Below, one piece after another: positions 10,796 through 19,677 of a DNA stretch of 64,000 nucleotides. Position numbers and translations under genes: made by a program. Origin of the DNA: Rhodobacteraceae bacterium LNNU 3342 (GTDB lineage Bacteria > Pseudomonadota > Alphaproteobacteria > Rhodobacterales > Rhodobacteraceae); NCBI GenBank assembly GCA_008711135.1, contig VUAW01000002.1, positions 248,001 through 312,000 of the forward strand, given 5' to 3'. The notes below the pieces were generated by a model, which worked only from the letters and a program-made list of their open reading frames with translations, had not been told where the DNA came from and ran no database searches. The first letter of the stretch is position 1, and every line of letters begins with the position of its first letter.

Positions 10796-11494
10796 TCAGC
10801 GGGAAGTCGCAAGCCGTACCGGCTGGCGGTAGAACCGGTGCGACCCGATCGTGGCAGTACGAGGGAACTTGGAGGCCCAGCGGGGCCGCACGGCATTCGT
10901 GTGGAAATGCGTCGCACCATCCGTCAGCGCGCGCGGCGCGCCGCTGATCATCAGCGCCGCGATCTTGCCCACCTGCAGGAAGGCGTCCTTTTCCCGGATC
11001 GTTTCCGGCCGCCCGTCGCAGGCGAAGGAGAACTGGCAGGCGTTCTTGCGGTGACTACCCTGATGCACCACGTCGCAGATCGAGTCCGGGTATTCCAGCG
11101 CCTCTACCCGGTTGAGGATGACCTCGGCCACGGCGAACTGGCCGCGCACGGGTTCGCCACGCGCCTCGAAATACAGCGCCTTGGCAAGGCAGCTCCATTC
11201 GGCATCTCCGCGCTGCGCGGGCAGATCCGCCAGCCAGTCACGGTCATAGGCAACCTCGACAACTGCCGGCCTAGCTTCGGGCACGGTCATCAGCTTGTCG
11301 AGATCCGTTTGTTTCATCGCGCCAAGCGCGGCACTTTCCTGACCAAAGAGAGAGGCGAGACGATCGTCGATCGCTTGCGCCTCGGCAGCAGCAACTGGGG
11401 CCGTGGCCTCGTCGGTACCCACCTCCGCAAAGGCCGCCCCGGCGAGAAACAGAAGGGCAAGAGCCCCCTGTACCCCTGTCGTAAGCAATCGCAT
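10796..11494 (-). CDS. Secreted SleB-type cell wall hydrolase
   Basis: 232 residues with a signal peptide of about 23 residues (hydrophobic core GALALLFLAGAAFA). The C-terminal half is the Hydrolase_2 domain (CLAKALYFEARGEP, AVAEVILNRV, CQFSFACDG), with the catalytic Glu in YFEARGE, as in the spore cortex enzyme SleB. It is expected to cleave peptidoglycan in the periplasm; in a non-sporulating alphaproteobacterium this means wall remodelling. The ATG at 11494 is selected because it starts the signal peptide. It ends 16 bases before folB and may be read into that operon. Confidence 0.88.
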   Translation of the reverse strand: MRLLTTGVQGALALLFLAGAAFAEVGTDEATAPVAAAEAQAIDDRLASLFGQESAALGAMKQTDLDKLMTVPEARPAVVEVAYDRDWLADLPAQRGDAEWSCLAKALYFEARGEPVRGQFAVAEVILNRVEALEYPDSICDVVHQGSHRKNACQFSFACDGRPETIREKDAFLQVGKIAALMISGAPRALTDGATHFHTNAVRPRWASKFPRTATIGSHRFYRQPVRLATSR

Positions 11495-11632
11495 AGGTTC
11501 CGTTCCCGGTGTTGTTCCTCGGCCTTGGCTTGCCGTTCTGATGACGGTTTCCCAGCCTTGACCAGACGCCGGCATATCGGAATCTGCCCCGTTCGTCCAC
11601 CCATGTGACAATTTGGCAACATTTGCGCGCGG

Positions 11633-11655
11633 AAAGGCGCCGTTCGCACGCCTTT
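11633..11655 (-). terminator. Possible terminator downstream of the dikinase-like gene
   Basis: AAAGGCG / CGCCTTT, a 7-bp perfect stem with a 9-base loop, lies 57 bases past the stop of the minus-strand dikinase-like gene, in a 217-base gap. The T-run on the minus strand is only three bases, so termination may be weak. I see nothing else in this gap. Confidence 0.4.
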
Positions 11656-11711
11656 AAGCCGAGTGGGCCATGACCGCCAGAATCGCCCCGGCGACCTTGC
11701 CTAACGACTGA

Positions 11712-14255
11712 TTAACCAGCATGAAGGCTGGCCAGAACCAGATGGGCCGCGGCAAGCCGTGCAACCGGTACGCGATAGGGCGAACACGAAACATAGTCGA
11801 GCCCGGCCGCCCGGCAGAAGGCGATTGATTCGGGATCGCCACCATGTTCGCCGCATACGGCGAGCGTCAGATCCGGCCGCGCCCGCCGCGCCCGGCGGGC
11901 CCCTATCAGCAGAAGCTCCCCCACCCCGTCCACGTCCAGCGTATGGAACGGGTCCTCCTGGAACACCCCGGCCTGGACATAGGCGCTCATGAAGCGGCTG
12001 GCGTCGTCGCGTGACAGGCCATAGGTCATCTGCGTCAGGTCGTTGGTGCCGAAGGACAGGAAACTTGCGTGCTGCGCGATGTCCCCTGCCCGAAGCGCGG
12101 CGCGGGGCGTTTCCACCATCACGCCCAGGCGATAGGTCAGGTTGACGCCTGTACGGGTGCGAATGGCGGCGGCGATGCTGTCGATCCGGGTCTTGACCAG
12201 TTCGACCTCGCGCATGGCGGAAACCAGCGGGATCATGATCTCGGGCACGACGGGATAGCCGGCGCGGGCAACCTCGGCCGCGGCCTCCAGGATCGCGCGG
12301 GCCTGCATTTCATAGATTTCCGGCAAGGCAATGCCCAGCCGCACCCCGCGCATTCCGAGCATCGGGTTGAATTCCGACAGCGCCTCCACCCGACGGGTCA
12401 CGTCAGAGAGCGGCTTGTCCAGCGCTTCGGCCAGTTCATGCAGGCCGTCGCGGGTCTGGGGCAGGAATTCGTGCAGGGGCGGGTCGAACAGGCGGATGCA
12501 GACCGGCAGGCCCTGCATGATCTCGAACAGGCGGATGAAGTCGGCCCGCTGCATCGGCAAGAGCCGCGCAAGAGCCGCCGCGCGTTCCTCGGAACTGTCG
12601 GCAAAGATCATCTCGCGCATGACAATCAGGCGATCGCCTTCAAAGAACATGTGTTCAGTCCGGCAGAGGCCGATCCCCTCGGCCTTGAAGCTCCGCGCCA
12701 ACTGGGCATCGGCAGGCGTGTCGGCGTTCGCCCGGACGCCGATGTCGCGCACGGCATCCGCCCAGTCGAGCAGCGTGGTAAAGGCATCGTCCAGCGCCGG
12801 TTCCAGCAGATCGACCTCTCCGGCCAGGGCCTCGCCCCTTGTGCCATCCACGGTTATCACGTCGCCTTCCCGGAACACGCGGCCGTCGCGGGTGCGCAGG
12901 GTCCGCTCCCTCGGGTCCAACGTCAGGCCGTTCGCGCCGACGATGCAGGGCAGGCCCAGCCCCCGGCCGATCACTGCCGCGTGGCTGGTCATGCCACCCC
13001 GCTCGGTCAGAACCCCGGCGGCGGCGTGCATACCCCGGATATCTTCGGGCGCGGTTTCGCGGCGGACAAGGATGCAAGGCTCGCCCCGTGCTGCGCTGGC
13101 CTGCGCTGCGTCCGAGGTAAACACGATCCGCCCCTGCGCCGCGCCGGGACTCGCCCCGATGCCGCGGACAAAGATGTCCCGCGGTCGCCGGGGGTCCACC
13201 TGCCGATGCAAAAGCTCTGACAGGGCGCGGGGTTCGACCCGCAGCACCGCCTCGTCACGCGGGATGATGCCGTCATTGGCCAGCGCCACCGCAATCCGCA
13301 CCCCCGCCCGCGAGGACCGCGCCACCTTGGCGGCATCCAGAATGCAGAGATTGCCGTTTTCCAGCGTGAACTCGATCTGCATCTCCTCGCGCAGATTGGC
13401 GCGGCACACGACGCCATAGCGCAGTAGGTCGGTATAGGCGTCGGGGCAGACATCCTCGAGCGACGGCCCCCTTGGGTCGCAGGCGAGGTAAAGCGCCTCA
13501 TCCCCCGGGACAAGCGCATCGCGGCCCTGGCTTTGGCGCAGGTAGCGGCCGGTGATCTGGGGCAGCCCGCTCACAGAATCCACAAATTGGATCACCCCGC
13601 AGCCGCTTTCGCCCTGGCCGACGCCCTGGGCCATCTTCTGCACCACAAGGCCCAGCGCCGCATTCTCTGGCGCGCCCTTGGCCTGCCGCAGCAGCCGGGC
13701 CGAGGTGCTTTCCCATGCCCGTGCCATGGACCGCAGGACTTCGGCCAGCTGTCGGGCGGGGTCCTGCGGGAAAGGCTCATCGGTTTCCAGCGCATAGGCC
13801 CGGAGCGCCGCACGCAGGTTTTCGGCCGAAGGCTCCGTCCCTTCGAACATGTCTGGGTCAAGCCGGGCGACATGGATCGCATAGGACCGCACGAAGCGCA
13901 GGTAGACCGACGTGGCTACCTCTGCCCCATGTTCTGCGGCCAGCGCGGCATGACGTTCATCGTTCATGCCGATGTTGAGCATCGTGCCCGGGCCGCCCCA
14001 ATCCGGATTTTCGCAGCTTGGCCGGACAGAGACGAGCGGCGAAGGGCCGAACCCCTCCAGCACGCTCCGCGCGTCCGGCAACTGGCCCTGGGCGATGGCC
14101 CGAACCTCGGCCGCGGAGATCGCGACCGTCCGGGGCACCGGAAGGTCAAGCCGGATAAGCCGTTGAAGACACTTGGCACGCCAGCCGTGGGTCTTCACGG
14201 TAATGGGGGCCACTGGCGTAATTTCAGTAAAGGCGGTCAGCTCGCGTCGCTGCAC
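11712..14255 (-). CDS. PEP-utilising, pyruvate phosphate dikinase-like protein with degenerate ATP-binding half
   Basis: 847 residues, collinear with pyruvate, phosphate dikinase (usually about 880). The central phosphohistidine domain (TERGGMTSHAAVIGRGLG) and the PEP/pyruvate barrel (CRTEHMFF, GMRGVRLGI, SFGTNDLTQMTYGLSRDD, CGEHGGDP) look fully intact. The N-terminal ATP-grasp does not: the GGKGA loop is replaced by HGWRAK, and the usual LQTRxGKR segment is LDAAKVARSS. Whether it can make PEP from ATP is doubtful. The start is a GTG with AGGGGA seven bases upstream. Downstream of glyS on the same strand but with its own promoter. Confidence 0.85.
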   Translation of the reverse strand: MQRRELTAFTEITPVAPITVKTHGWRAKCLQRLIRLDLPVPRTVAISAAEVRAIAQGQLPDARSVLEGFGPSPLVSVRPSCENPDWGGPGTMLNIGMNDERHAALAAEHGAEVATSVYLRFVRSYAIHVARLDPDMFEGTEPSAENLRAALRAYALETDEPFPQDPARQLAEVLRSMARAWESTSARLLRQAKGAPENAALGLVVQKMAQGVGQGESGCGVIQFVDSVSGLPQITGRYLRQSQGRDALVPGDEALYLACDPRGPSLEDVCPDAYTDLLRYGVVCRANLREEMQIEFTLENGNLCILDAAKVARSSRAGVRIAVALANDGIIPRDEAVLRVEPRALSELLHRQVDPRRPRDIFVRGIGASPGAAQGRIVFTSDAAQASAARGEPCILVRRETAPEDIRGMHAAAGVLTERGGMTSHAAVIGRGLGLPCIVGANGLTLDPRERTLRTRDGRVFREGDVITVDGTRGEALAGEVDLLEPALDDAFTTLLDWADAVRDIGVRANADTPADAQLARSFKAEGIGLCRTEHMFFEGDRLIVMREMIFADSSEERAAALARLLPMQRADFIRLFEIMQGLPVCIRLFDPPLHEFLPQTRDGLHELAEALDKPLSDVTRRVEALSEFNPMLGMRGVRLGIALPEIYEMQARAILEAAAEVARAGYPVVPEIMIPLVSAMREVELVKTRIDSIAAAIRTRTGVNLTYRLGVMVETPRAALRAGDIAQHASFLSFGTNDLTQMTYGLSRDDASRFMSAYVQAGVFQEDPFHTLDVDGVGELLLIGARRARRARPDLTLAVCGEHGGDPESIAFCRAAGLDYVSCSPYRVPVARLAAAHLVLASLHAG

Positions 14256-14283
14256 TGCGGCATCCCCTGTTTGCGTGTCGCGG

Positions 14284-14311
14284 AAGATAGTCGCTTCACT
14301 GCAACTGACAA
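14284..14311 (-). promoter_or_regulatory. Sigma-70-like promoter of the dikinase-like gene
   Basis: On the minus strand: TTGTCA (14311-14306), a 16-base spacer, TATCTT (14289-14284). It sits between the glyS stop and the GTG at 14255, with a leader of about 20 bases containing AGGGGA. Confidence 0.5.
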
Positions 14312-14333
14312 GCGCGACGCAGGGTGACTTTTA

Positions 14334-16481
14334 TCAGCCTTCTACTTTTGTCAGGTCTGCGACTCCCCCGCAGATCGCCCGGATGCGGTGCAAGAGGTTC
14401 AAACGGTTGCGCCGGATGATCTGGTTCTCGCTGTTGACCTGCACCGCCTCGAAGAAGGCGTCGATCGGTTTGCGCAGCGCGGCCATGGCCGCCATGGCCG
14501 CGGCAAAGTCCTCGGCCTTCATGGCGGGCAGGATCGCGGCTTCGGCCCGGTCCAGAGCTTTGAACAGCGCGGTTTCCTCGGCGCCTTCGGCCAGCTTGGG
14601 TTCGGGGCCAAAGGAATATTCGACGCCATCCTTTTCCTCGGCCTGCGTCAGGATGTTGTTCGCCCGCTTGAACCCTTGCAGCAGGTTCACGCCATCCTCG
14701 GTCTTGAGGAAGGCGGCCAGCGCCTCGGCCCGCTTGACCAGCAGCGTCAGGTCGTCGTTGCCCGGCATGGCAAGGCAGGCGTCGATCACGTCATGGCGAA
14801 TGCCCTGGTCGCGCAGGAACACCTTGAGGCGGTCATGGAAGAAGGTCATGAGGTCCGCGGCCAGCACAAGCGCGCATTCCTTTTCCACCCGGTCGTTCGA
14901 CAGGTCCGGAACCTCGTCCCCGGGAAAGGCGCCAGCCTCGGCCATTGCTGCACGGTTCCGCCGCACCGGATCGACGAGAACCGGCACCAGCGAGGCCCGC
15001 ACCTGATTCGACAGCAGCAGACGGATCACGCCCAGCGCGGCACGGCGCAACGCGAACGGGTCCTTGGAACCGGTGGGCTTTTCCTCGATCGCCCAGAAAC
15101 CGGTAAGCGTGTCCAACTTGTCCGCCAGCGCCACGGCCACCGACACCGGATCAGACGGCACGGCATCCGAGGGGCCGAGCGGCGAATAATGCGCAGCGCA
15201 GGCATCCGCTACCGCATCAGGCATCCCGGCGGCGCGGGCGTAGTAGCCACCCATGATGCCTTGCAGTTCCGGAAATTCGCCCACCATTTCCGATCGCAGA
15301 TCGGCCTTGGCCACCCGCGCGGCCTGTTCGGCCAGATCGGCATCCGCGCCCACCAGAGGTGCGATGTCCCGCGCCAGCGCGGCGATCCGTTCGATCCGGC
15401 TGTACTGCGAGCCCAGCTTGTTGTGGAAGGTCACGGCCTTCAGCCCTTCAAGCCAGGCGCCCATTCCGGCCTTCGCCTCTCGCAGGTCGTTTTCCCAGAA
15501 GAAGCGCGCATCCGACAGCCGCGCCGACAGCACCTTCTGGTTGCCCTTGAGGATCGTGGCGCCATTGTCGATGGTCGCGCGGTTGGCAACGGTCACGAAT
15601 TTCTCGATCCGCCCGGTCTTGGGATTGCGCACGGAAAAGAACTTCTGATGCTCTTTCATCGAGGTTTGCAGAACCTCGGGCGGCAGGCCAAGGAAATCCT
15701 CGCCAATCGAACCCATCAGCACGACGGGCCATTCGACAAGCCCCGCAACCTCGGCCAGCAGGCCGCGATCCTCGACCACCTCCAGCCCTTGGGCAAAGGC
15801 CATGTTGGTTGCCTCGGCCCAGATCATGTCGGCGCGTTCCGCCGGGTCGAGCACCACATGCGCGCGTTTCAGCTTGGCCTGATAGTCGTCAAAGCTGCCG
15901 ATCGGGATCGCCCCCGGCACCATGAAACGGTGCCCCTGCGTGGTGTTGCCTGCGCGAATGCCGTCAACCTCCAGCGGCACGACCTCGGCGCCCGCCTCAT
16001 CCGTCAGGATGCAGAGGATCGAGTGCAGCGGACGCACCCAGCGCAGCGACCCCGACCCCCAGCGCATCGACTTGGGCCAAGGGAAGTTGCGGATCGCAGC
16101 CTCCAGCACCTCTGCCACGATTTCGGGCGCCTTGCGGCCGGGGCGGGTGATGATGGCGAAATAGACCTTTGCCTTGCCCACCTCGCGCAGTTCCAGCCAG
16201 TCCCGCGTCAGGCCGGTGGACCGGCAGAATCCCTCGATCGCCTGGTCAGGCGCGTCGGCACGGGGGCCCTTGCGTTCCTCGCGCGTGGTGGGGCTTTCGG
16301 CCGATAGCCCCTGTACGGTCAGCGCCAGCCGCCGCGGCGTGGCAAAGGCGCCCGCCCCGGCATAGGTCAGCCCGGCCTCGACCAACCCGTCCGTGACGAG
16401 CCGCTTCAGATCCTCAGCCGCGCGGGCCTGCATCCGCGCGGGAATTTCCTCGGAAAAGAGTTCGATCAGCAGGTCGGGCAT
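14334..16481 (-). CDS. glyS: Glycyl-tRNA synthetase beta subunit
   Basis: 715 residues; with GlyQ it forms the alpha2beta2 bacterial glycyl-tRNA synthetase, contributing tRNA binding. The N-terminus MPDLLIELFSEEIPARM is the classic GlyS start; the frame runs open to 16535 but AGGGA upstream of the ATG at 16481 fits. The HD-like and anticodon-binding parts follow (YARAAGMPDAVADA..., ending in the DALR-type region). It starts 4 bases after the DUF6446-like gene. Confidence 0.97.
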   Translation of the reverse strand: MPDLLIELFSEEIPARMQARAAEDLKRLVTDGLVEAGLTYAGAGAFATPRRLALTVQGLSAESPTTREERKGPRADAPDQAIEGFCRSTGLTRDWLELREVGKAKVYFAIITRPGRKAPEIVAEVLEAAIRNFPWPKSMRWGSGSLRWVRPLHSILCILTDEAGAEVVPLEVDGIRAGNTTQGHRFMVPGAIPIGSFDDYQAKLKRAHVVLDPAERADMIWAEATNMAFAQGLEVVEDRGLLAEVAGLVEWPVVLMGSIGEDFLGLPPEVLQTSMKEHQKFFSVRNPKTGRIEKFVTVANRATIDNGATILKGNQKVLSARLSDARFFWENDLREAKAGMGAWLEGLKAVTFHNKLGSQYSRIERIAALARDIAPLVGADADLAEQAARVAKADLRSEMVGEFPELQGIMGGYYARAAGMPDAVADACAAHYSPLGPSDAVPSDPVSVAVALADKLDTLTGFWAIEEKPTGSKDPFALRRAALGVIRLLLSNQVRASLVPVLVDPVRRNRAAMAEAGAFPGDEVPDLSNDRVEKECALVLAADLMTFFHDRLKVFLRDQGIRHDVIDACLAMPGNDDLTLLVKRAEALAAFLKTEDGVNLLQGFKRANNILTQAEEKDGVEYSFGPEPKLAEGAEETALFKALDRAEAAILPAMKAEDFAAAMAAMAALRKPIDAFFEAVQVNSENQIIRRNRLNLLHRIRAICGGVADLTKVEG

Positions 16482-16485
16482 GGGA

Positions 16486-16941
16486 TCAGTCCCTGTATGT
16501 GTCGTTGAGCTGATGCCAGGCAAAGGCCCGGCCATCGGGATAGACTGCGATGACGCGATCGACGCCGTCGCCGATCTCGCGCTCGCTCAGGAAGGCACGC
16601 GCCTCGCCCGAGGCGAGCGCTTCGCCGATTGCCTCGGCGTTGAAGCAGGAAAACCAGTGGGGCGCGTTCAGCGGTTGAGGATCGGGATAGGGTTCGGCAT
16701 CGGCGAACACGGCCGGGTCTACGGCAAAGCAGGCCCGGAACCGCAAGGGCGAACTGTTCGCGTCGATGCCGTCAAAATCGCGGACCTCCAGCGGGTCTGC
16801 CGCCCCGTCGCGCGTCACGACAAGGGCCGCCTGATCCGCCGTTATCGGGTCGTAATAGGCATAGACCTGCAGGTAATAGATGGCGATGCCGGTCACCAGC
16901 GCCAGCACCACCACCGCCCCTGCCAGGATCTTGCCAATCAC
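16486..16941 (-). CDS. Small DUF6446-like membrane-anchored protein between glyQ and glyS
   Basis: 151 residues with one N-terminal membrane helix ([20 protein letters not shown], about residues 4-24) and an extracytoplasmic domain with two cysteines ([17 protein letters not shown]). The start is a GTG that overlaps the glyQ stop as GTGA; the longer upstream frame is inside glyQ. I recognise it as the DUF6446-type protein found at this position in Rhodobacterales; its function is not known to me. The tight packing (4-base overlap before, 4-base gap after) means it is co-expressed with both synthetase subunits. Confidence 0.8.
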   Translation of the reverse strand: MIGKILAGAVVVLALVTGIAIYYLQVYAYYDPITADQAALVVTRDGAADPLEVRDFDGIDANSSPLRFRACFAVDPAVFADAEPYPDPQPLNAPHWFSCFNAEAIGEALASGEARAFLSEREIGDGVDRVIAVYPDGRAFAWHQLNDTYRD

Positions 16942-17864
16942 GCGGAGGCCCCGCCAGCCTCGGTCTGCACGAAGGCGTCGGCGCATTTCTTGGCCAGCGC
17001 CCGCACCCGCCCGATGTAGGCCTGCCGTTCGGTAACGGAAATCACGCCGCGCGCATCCAGCAGGTTGAACAGGTGGCTGGCCTTGATGCACTGGTCATAG
17101 GCGGGATGCGCCATGATGATCCGGCGGCCGGCCTTGTCCTCGGCCTCGCTTGCCAGGATGCGCTCGCACTCTGCCTCGGCGTCCTTGAAGTGCTGGAAGA
17201 GCGTTTCCGTATCTGCCACGTCGAAGTTCCAGCGGCTGTATTCCTGCTCCGTCTGACGGAACACGTCGCCATAGGTCAGCGCGATTGGCGCACCGGGGTC
17301 GTTGAAGGGCATGTCCATGACGTGATCCACACCCAGCACATACATTGCCAGCCGTTCAAGACCATAGGTCAGCTCGCCCGACACGGGGCGGCAGTCATGC
17401 CCGCCGACCTGCTGGAAATAGGTGAACTGCGACACTTCCATCCCGTCGCACCAGACCTCCCAGCCCAGACCCCAAGCGCCGAGCGTGGGCGATTCCCAGT
17501 CATCCTCGACAAAGCGGATGTCGTGCAGGCTGTCGTCGATGCCGATGGCGCGCAGGCTGCCCAGATACAGGTCCTGCAGATCGGGCGGCGAGGGTTTGAT
17601 CAGCACCTGGTACTGGTAGTAATGCTGAAGGCGGTTCGGGTTTTCGCCATAGCGCCCGTCGGTTGGCCGGCGCGAAGGCTGCACATAGGCCGCGGCCCAG
17701 GGCCGGTCGCCCAGCGCCCGCAGCGTTGTGGCGGGGTGGAAGGTGCCTGCGCCCACTTCCATGTCATAGGGCTGAAGAACGGCGCAGCCCTTCGACGCCC
17801 AATAGGTCTGGAGCCTCAGGATGATTTCCTGAAAACTGCGGGGGGTCGTTGGAGCCTGTGTCAT
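16938..17864 (-). CDS. glyQ: Glycyl-tRNA synthetase alpha subunit
   Basis: 308-residue catalytic subunit charging tRNA-Gly with glycine. Class II motifs are visible: [34 protein letters not shown] and GLERLAMYV. Length matches the family (about 300). First gene of glyQ-DUF6446-glyS, behind a good promoter and divergent from the SPOR/peptidoglycan-binding gene. Confidence 0.98.
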   Translation of the reverse strand: MTQAPTTPRSFQEIILRLQTYWASKGCAVLQPYDMEVGAGTFHPATTLRALGDRPWAAAYVQPSRRPTDGRYGENPNRLQHYYQYQVLIKPSPPDLQDLYLGSLRAIGIDDSLHDIRFVEDDWESPTLGAWGLGWEVWCDGMEVSQFTYFQQVGGHDCRPVSGELTYGLERLAMYVLGVDHVMDMPFNDPGAPIALTYGDVFRQTEQEYSRWNFDVADTETLFQHFKDAEAECERILASEAEDKAGRRIIMAHPAYDQCIKASHLFNLLDARGVISVTERQAYIGRVRALAKKCADAFVQTEAGGASA

Positions 17865-17891
17865 GCGCGCCTCGTTCCGGAAAGCAGGTGT

Positions 17892-17920
17892 TCAATAGGC
17901 AAGGCCGCGCCAAGGGTCAA
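17892..17920 (-). promoter_or_regulatory. Sigma-70-like promoter of the glyQ operon
   Basis: On the minus strand: TTGACC (17920-17915), a 17-base spacer, TATTGA (17897-17892). The predicted start is about 20 bases upstream of the glyQ ATG. Confidence 0.65.
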
Positions 17921-17991
17921 TGCGGCACCGTTTGCGGATGCGCCCGCGCGCAGGTTTGCTAGGGTTGCCTCCGGATTCGAAGGAGAGCAAG

Positions 17992-19677
17992 TTGGACGTG
18001 ATCGGACGGTGGCTGAGCGGGATGCTGATGGTGCTGGCGCTTTGGGCGGGTCAGGCCGTGGCGCAGGATCGCGCCTGGGTGCAGATCGAGGCCCGCCCCA
18101 CCCTGCGCGAGGCAGAGGCCCGCGCCCGCGCCCATGCCGCGCGGCTTCCGGCGGTGAACGGGTTCCGCCTGTCCTCGGGCTGGTATGCCATCGCGCTCGG
18201 GCCGTTCCCGGCGCAGGAAGCCACGGCCCGGCTGCAAGCCTGGCTGGCCGCTGGCGCGGTTCCGGGGGACAGCTATGTGGTGGACGGCAGCGCCTTCGGC
18301 CAGCGGTTCTGGCCCGCTGGCATGGCCCCGCTGACGGTCGAGGTGATCCCCGAAGCCCCGGAACCCGAGGCGCAAGTCGGAGAAACCCCTGCCCAGGCCC
18401 GCGCCGCCGAGGCTGCGCTGGATGCCCCCACCCGCCGCCTCGTACAAGAAGCGCTGCAGTGGGAGGGCTTCTATGGCGGCACGATCGACGGCGCCTTCGG
18501 CCCCGGCACCCGCAGCGCCATCAGCGCCTGGCAAGAGGCCGAGGGCCATGAGCCGACCGGCGTCCTGACCACTGCACAGCGGATGGACTTGGTAGAAGGG
18601 TTCAGGACGGCGCAGGACAGGCTCGATCTTGGCACCGTGCGGGACGAGGCTGCGGGAATCGCCATCACCCTGCCCCGGGCGCTGGTAGCCTTTGACCGCT
18701 ATGATCCGCCCTTTGCCCATTACGGCCCGCGCGACGGCAGCGGCGTCGAGGCGCTGCTGATCAGCCAAAAGGGCAACGCGGAAACGCTGGCTGCGCTTTA
18801 CCGTGCCATGCAGTCCCTGCCCGAGGTTCCGGCCGAAGGCCCCCGAACCCTCACGGGCGACAGCTTTACCCTTACTGCCCGGAACGATGCGCGCGCAGCC
18901 TATGCCCACGCCACACTGTCAGACGGGTTGATCCGCGGCTTTGCGCTGTTCTGGGAGGAAGGGGCCGGCAACATGGGTCCGGTGCTGGCGGCGATGGATC
19001 AAAGCTTTGCCCCCTTCGGCAGCCATACGCTGGAAGATGCGGGTCCGGCCCCCTCCGAAGAGCTGCGCCAGGCACTGCAGCAGGGACTAGACCCGGCACA
19101 GCCGGCGCGCAGCGGGACCGGGTTCTATGTCGATGCCGAGGGGCGGCTTATCACGGCGGCGGCGCTGGTTCAGGGCTGCACGCGGGTGACGCTGGATGCC
19201 GGGGTGCCTGCGCAAGTCGACGCTGCGGACCCGGAGCTTGGCGTGGCGCTGCTGGTGCCAGAGCAGCCTCTTCGCCCCCAATCGGTCGCGGCGCTGCGTT
19301 CCACCGCCCCGGCATTGGAGGATCCGATTACCGCCGCAGGCTTCTCCTTCGGCGACCTGATGAGCCTGCCTGCCCTCAGCTTCGGCACCGTAGCCGCCGT
19401 GGCCGGCGAAGAGCCGCGCCACCGGCTGGCGCTGGAAAGCCTTCCGGGCGACGTGGGCGCGCCGCTGCTTGATGCCTCGGGCGCAGTGGTTGGCATGGTC
19501 CTTCCGCAAGCGGAAGGGCGCCTCCTGCCACCGGATGTGACCTTCGCCCTGCCGGCGGATGTCATCGCCAACCGGTTTGGCATCGCCCCTGCCGGGGTGG
19601 CAGGCGATCCCCTTACCCCGGCCGAACTGGCGCGGCGCGCCGGCGGGATGACGGCGCTGGTATCCTGCTGGAACTGA
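17992..19677 (+). CDS. Exported SPOR / peptidoglycan-binding protein with inactive trypsin-like domain
   Basis: 561 residues. A signal peptide ends at about residue 24 (AVAQ). A SPOR-like repeat follows (about 28-85: GWYAIALGPFPAQEATARL), then a PG_binding_1 domain (about 145-200: GGTIDGAFGPGTRSAISAWQ), a middle region, and a chymotrypsin-like fold (about 372-530). In the last, the His position reads LITAAALV instead of TNxHV and the GDSGGP loop reads GDVGAP, so catalytic His and Ser are absent. The TTG at 17992 is chosen for AGGAG six bases upstream; a GTG at 17998 is the alternative. Likely a periplasmic wall-binding protein. Confidence 0.75.
   Translation: MDVIGRWLSGMLMVLALWAGQAVAQDRAWVQIEARPTLREAEARARAHAARLPAVNGFRLSSGWYAIALGPFPAQEATARLQAWLAAGAVPGDSYVVDGSAFGQRFWPAGMAPLTVEVIPEAPEPEAQVGETPAQARAAEAALDAPTRRLVQEALQWEGFYGGTIDGAFGPGTRSAISAWQEAEGHEPTGVLTTAQRMDLVEGFRTAQDRLDLGTVRDEAAGIAITLPRALVAFDRYDPPFAHYGPRDGSGVEALLISQKGNAETLAALYRAMQSLPEVPAEGPRTLTGDSFTLTARNDARAAYAHATLSDGLIRGFALFWEEGAGNMGPVLAAMDQSFAPFGSHTLEDAGPAPSEELRQALQQGLDPAQPARSGTGFYVDAEGRLITAAALVQGCTRVTLDAGVPAQVDAADPELGVALLVPEQPLRPQSVAALRSTAPALEDPITAAGFSFGDLMSLPALSFGTVAAVAGEEPRHRLALESLPGDVGAPLLDASGAVVGMVLPQAEGRLLPPDVTFALPADVIANRFGIAPAGVAGDPLTPAELARRAGGMTALVSCWN

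Noticed and set aside
11495-11711. Searched the 217-base gap for a small gene or promoter
   Set aside because: Only a 7-bp stem found; small frames overlap the dikinase-like gene or lack ribosome sites.
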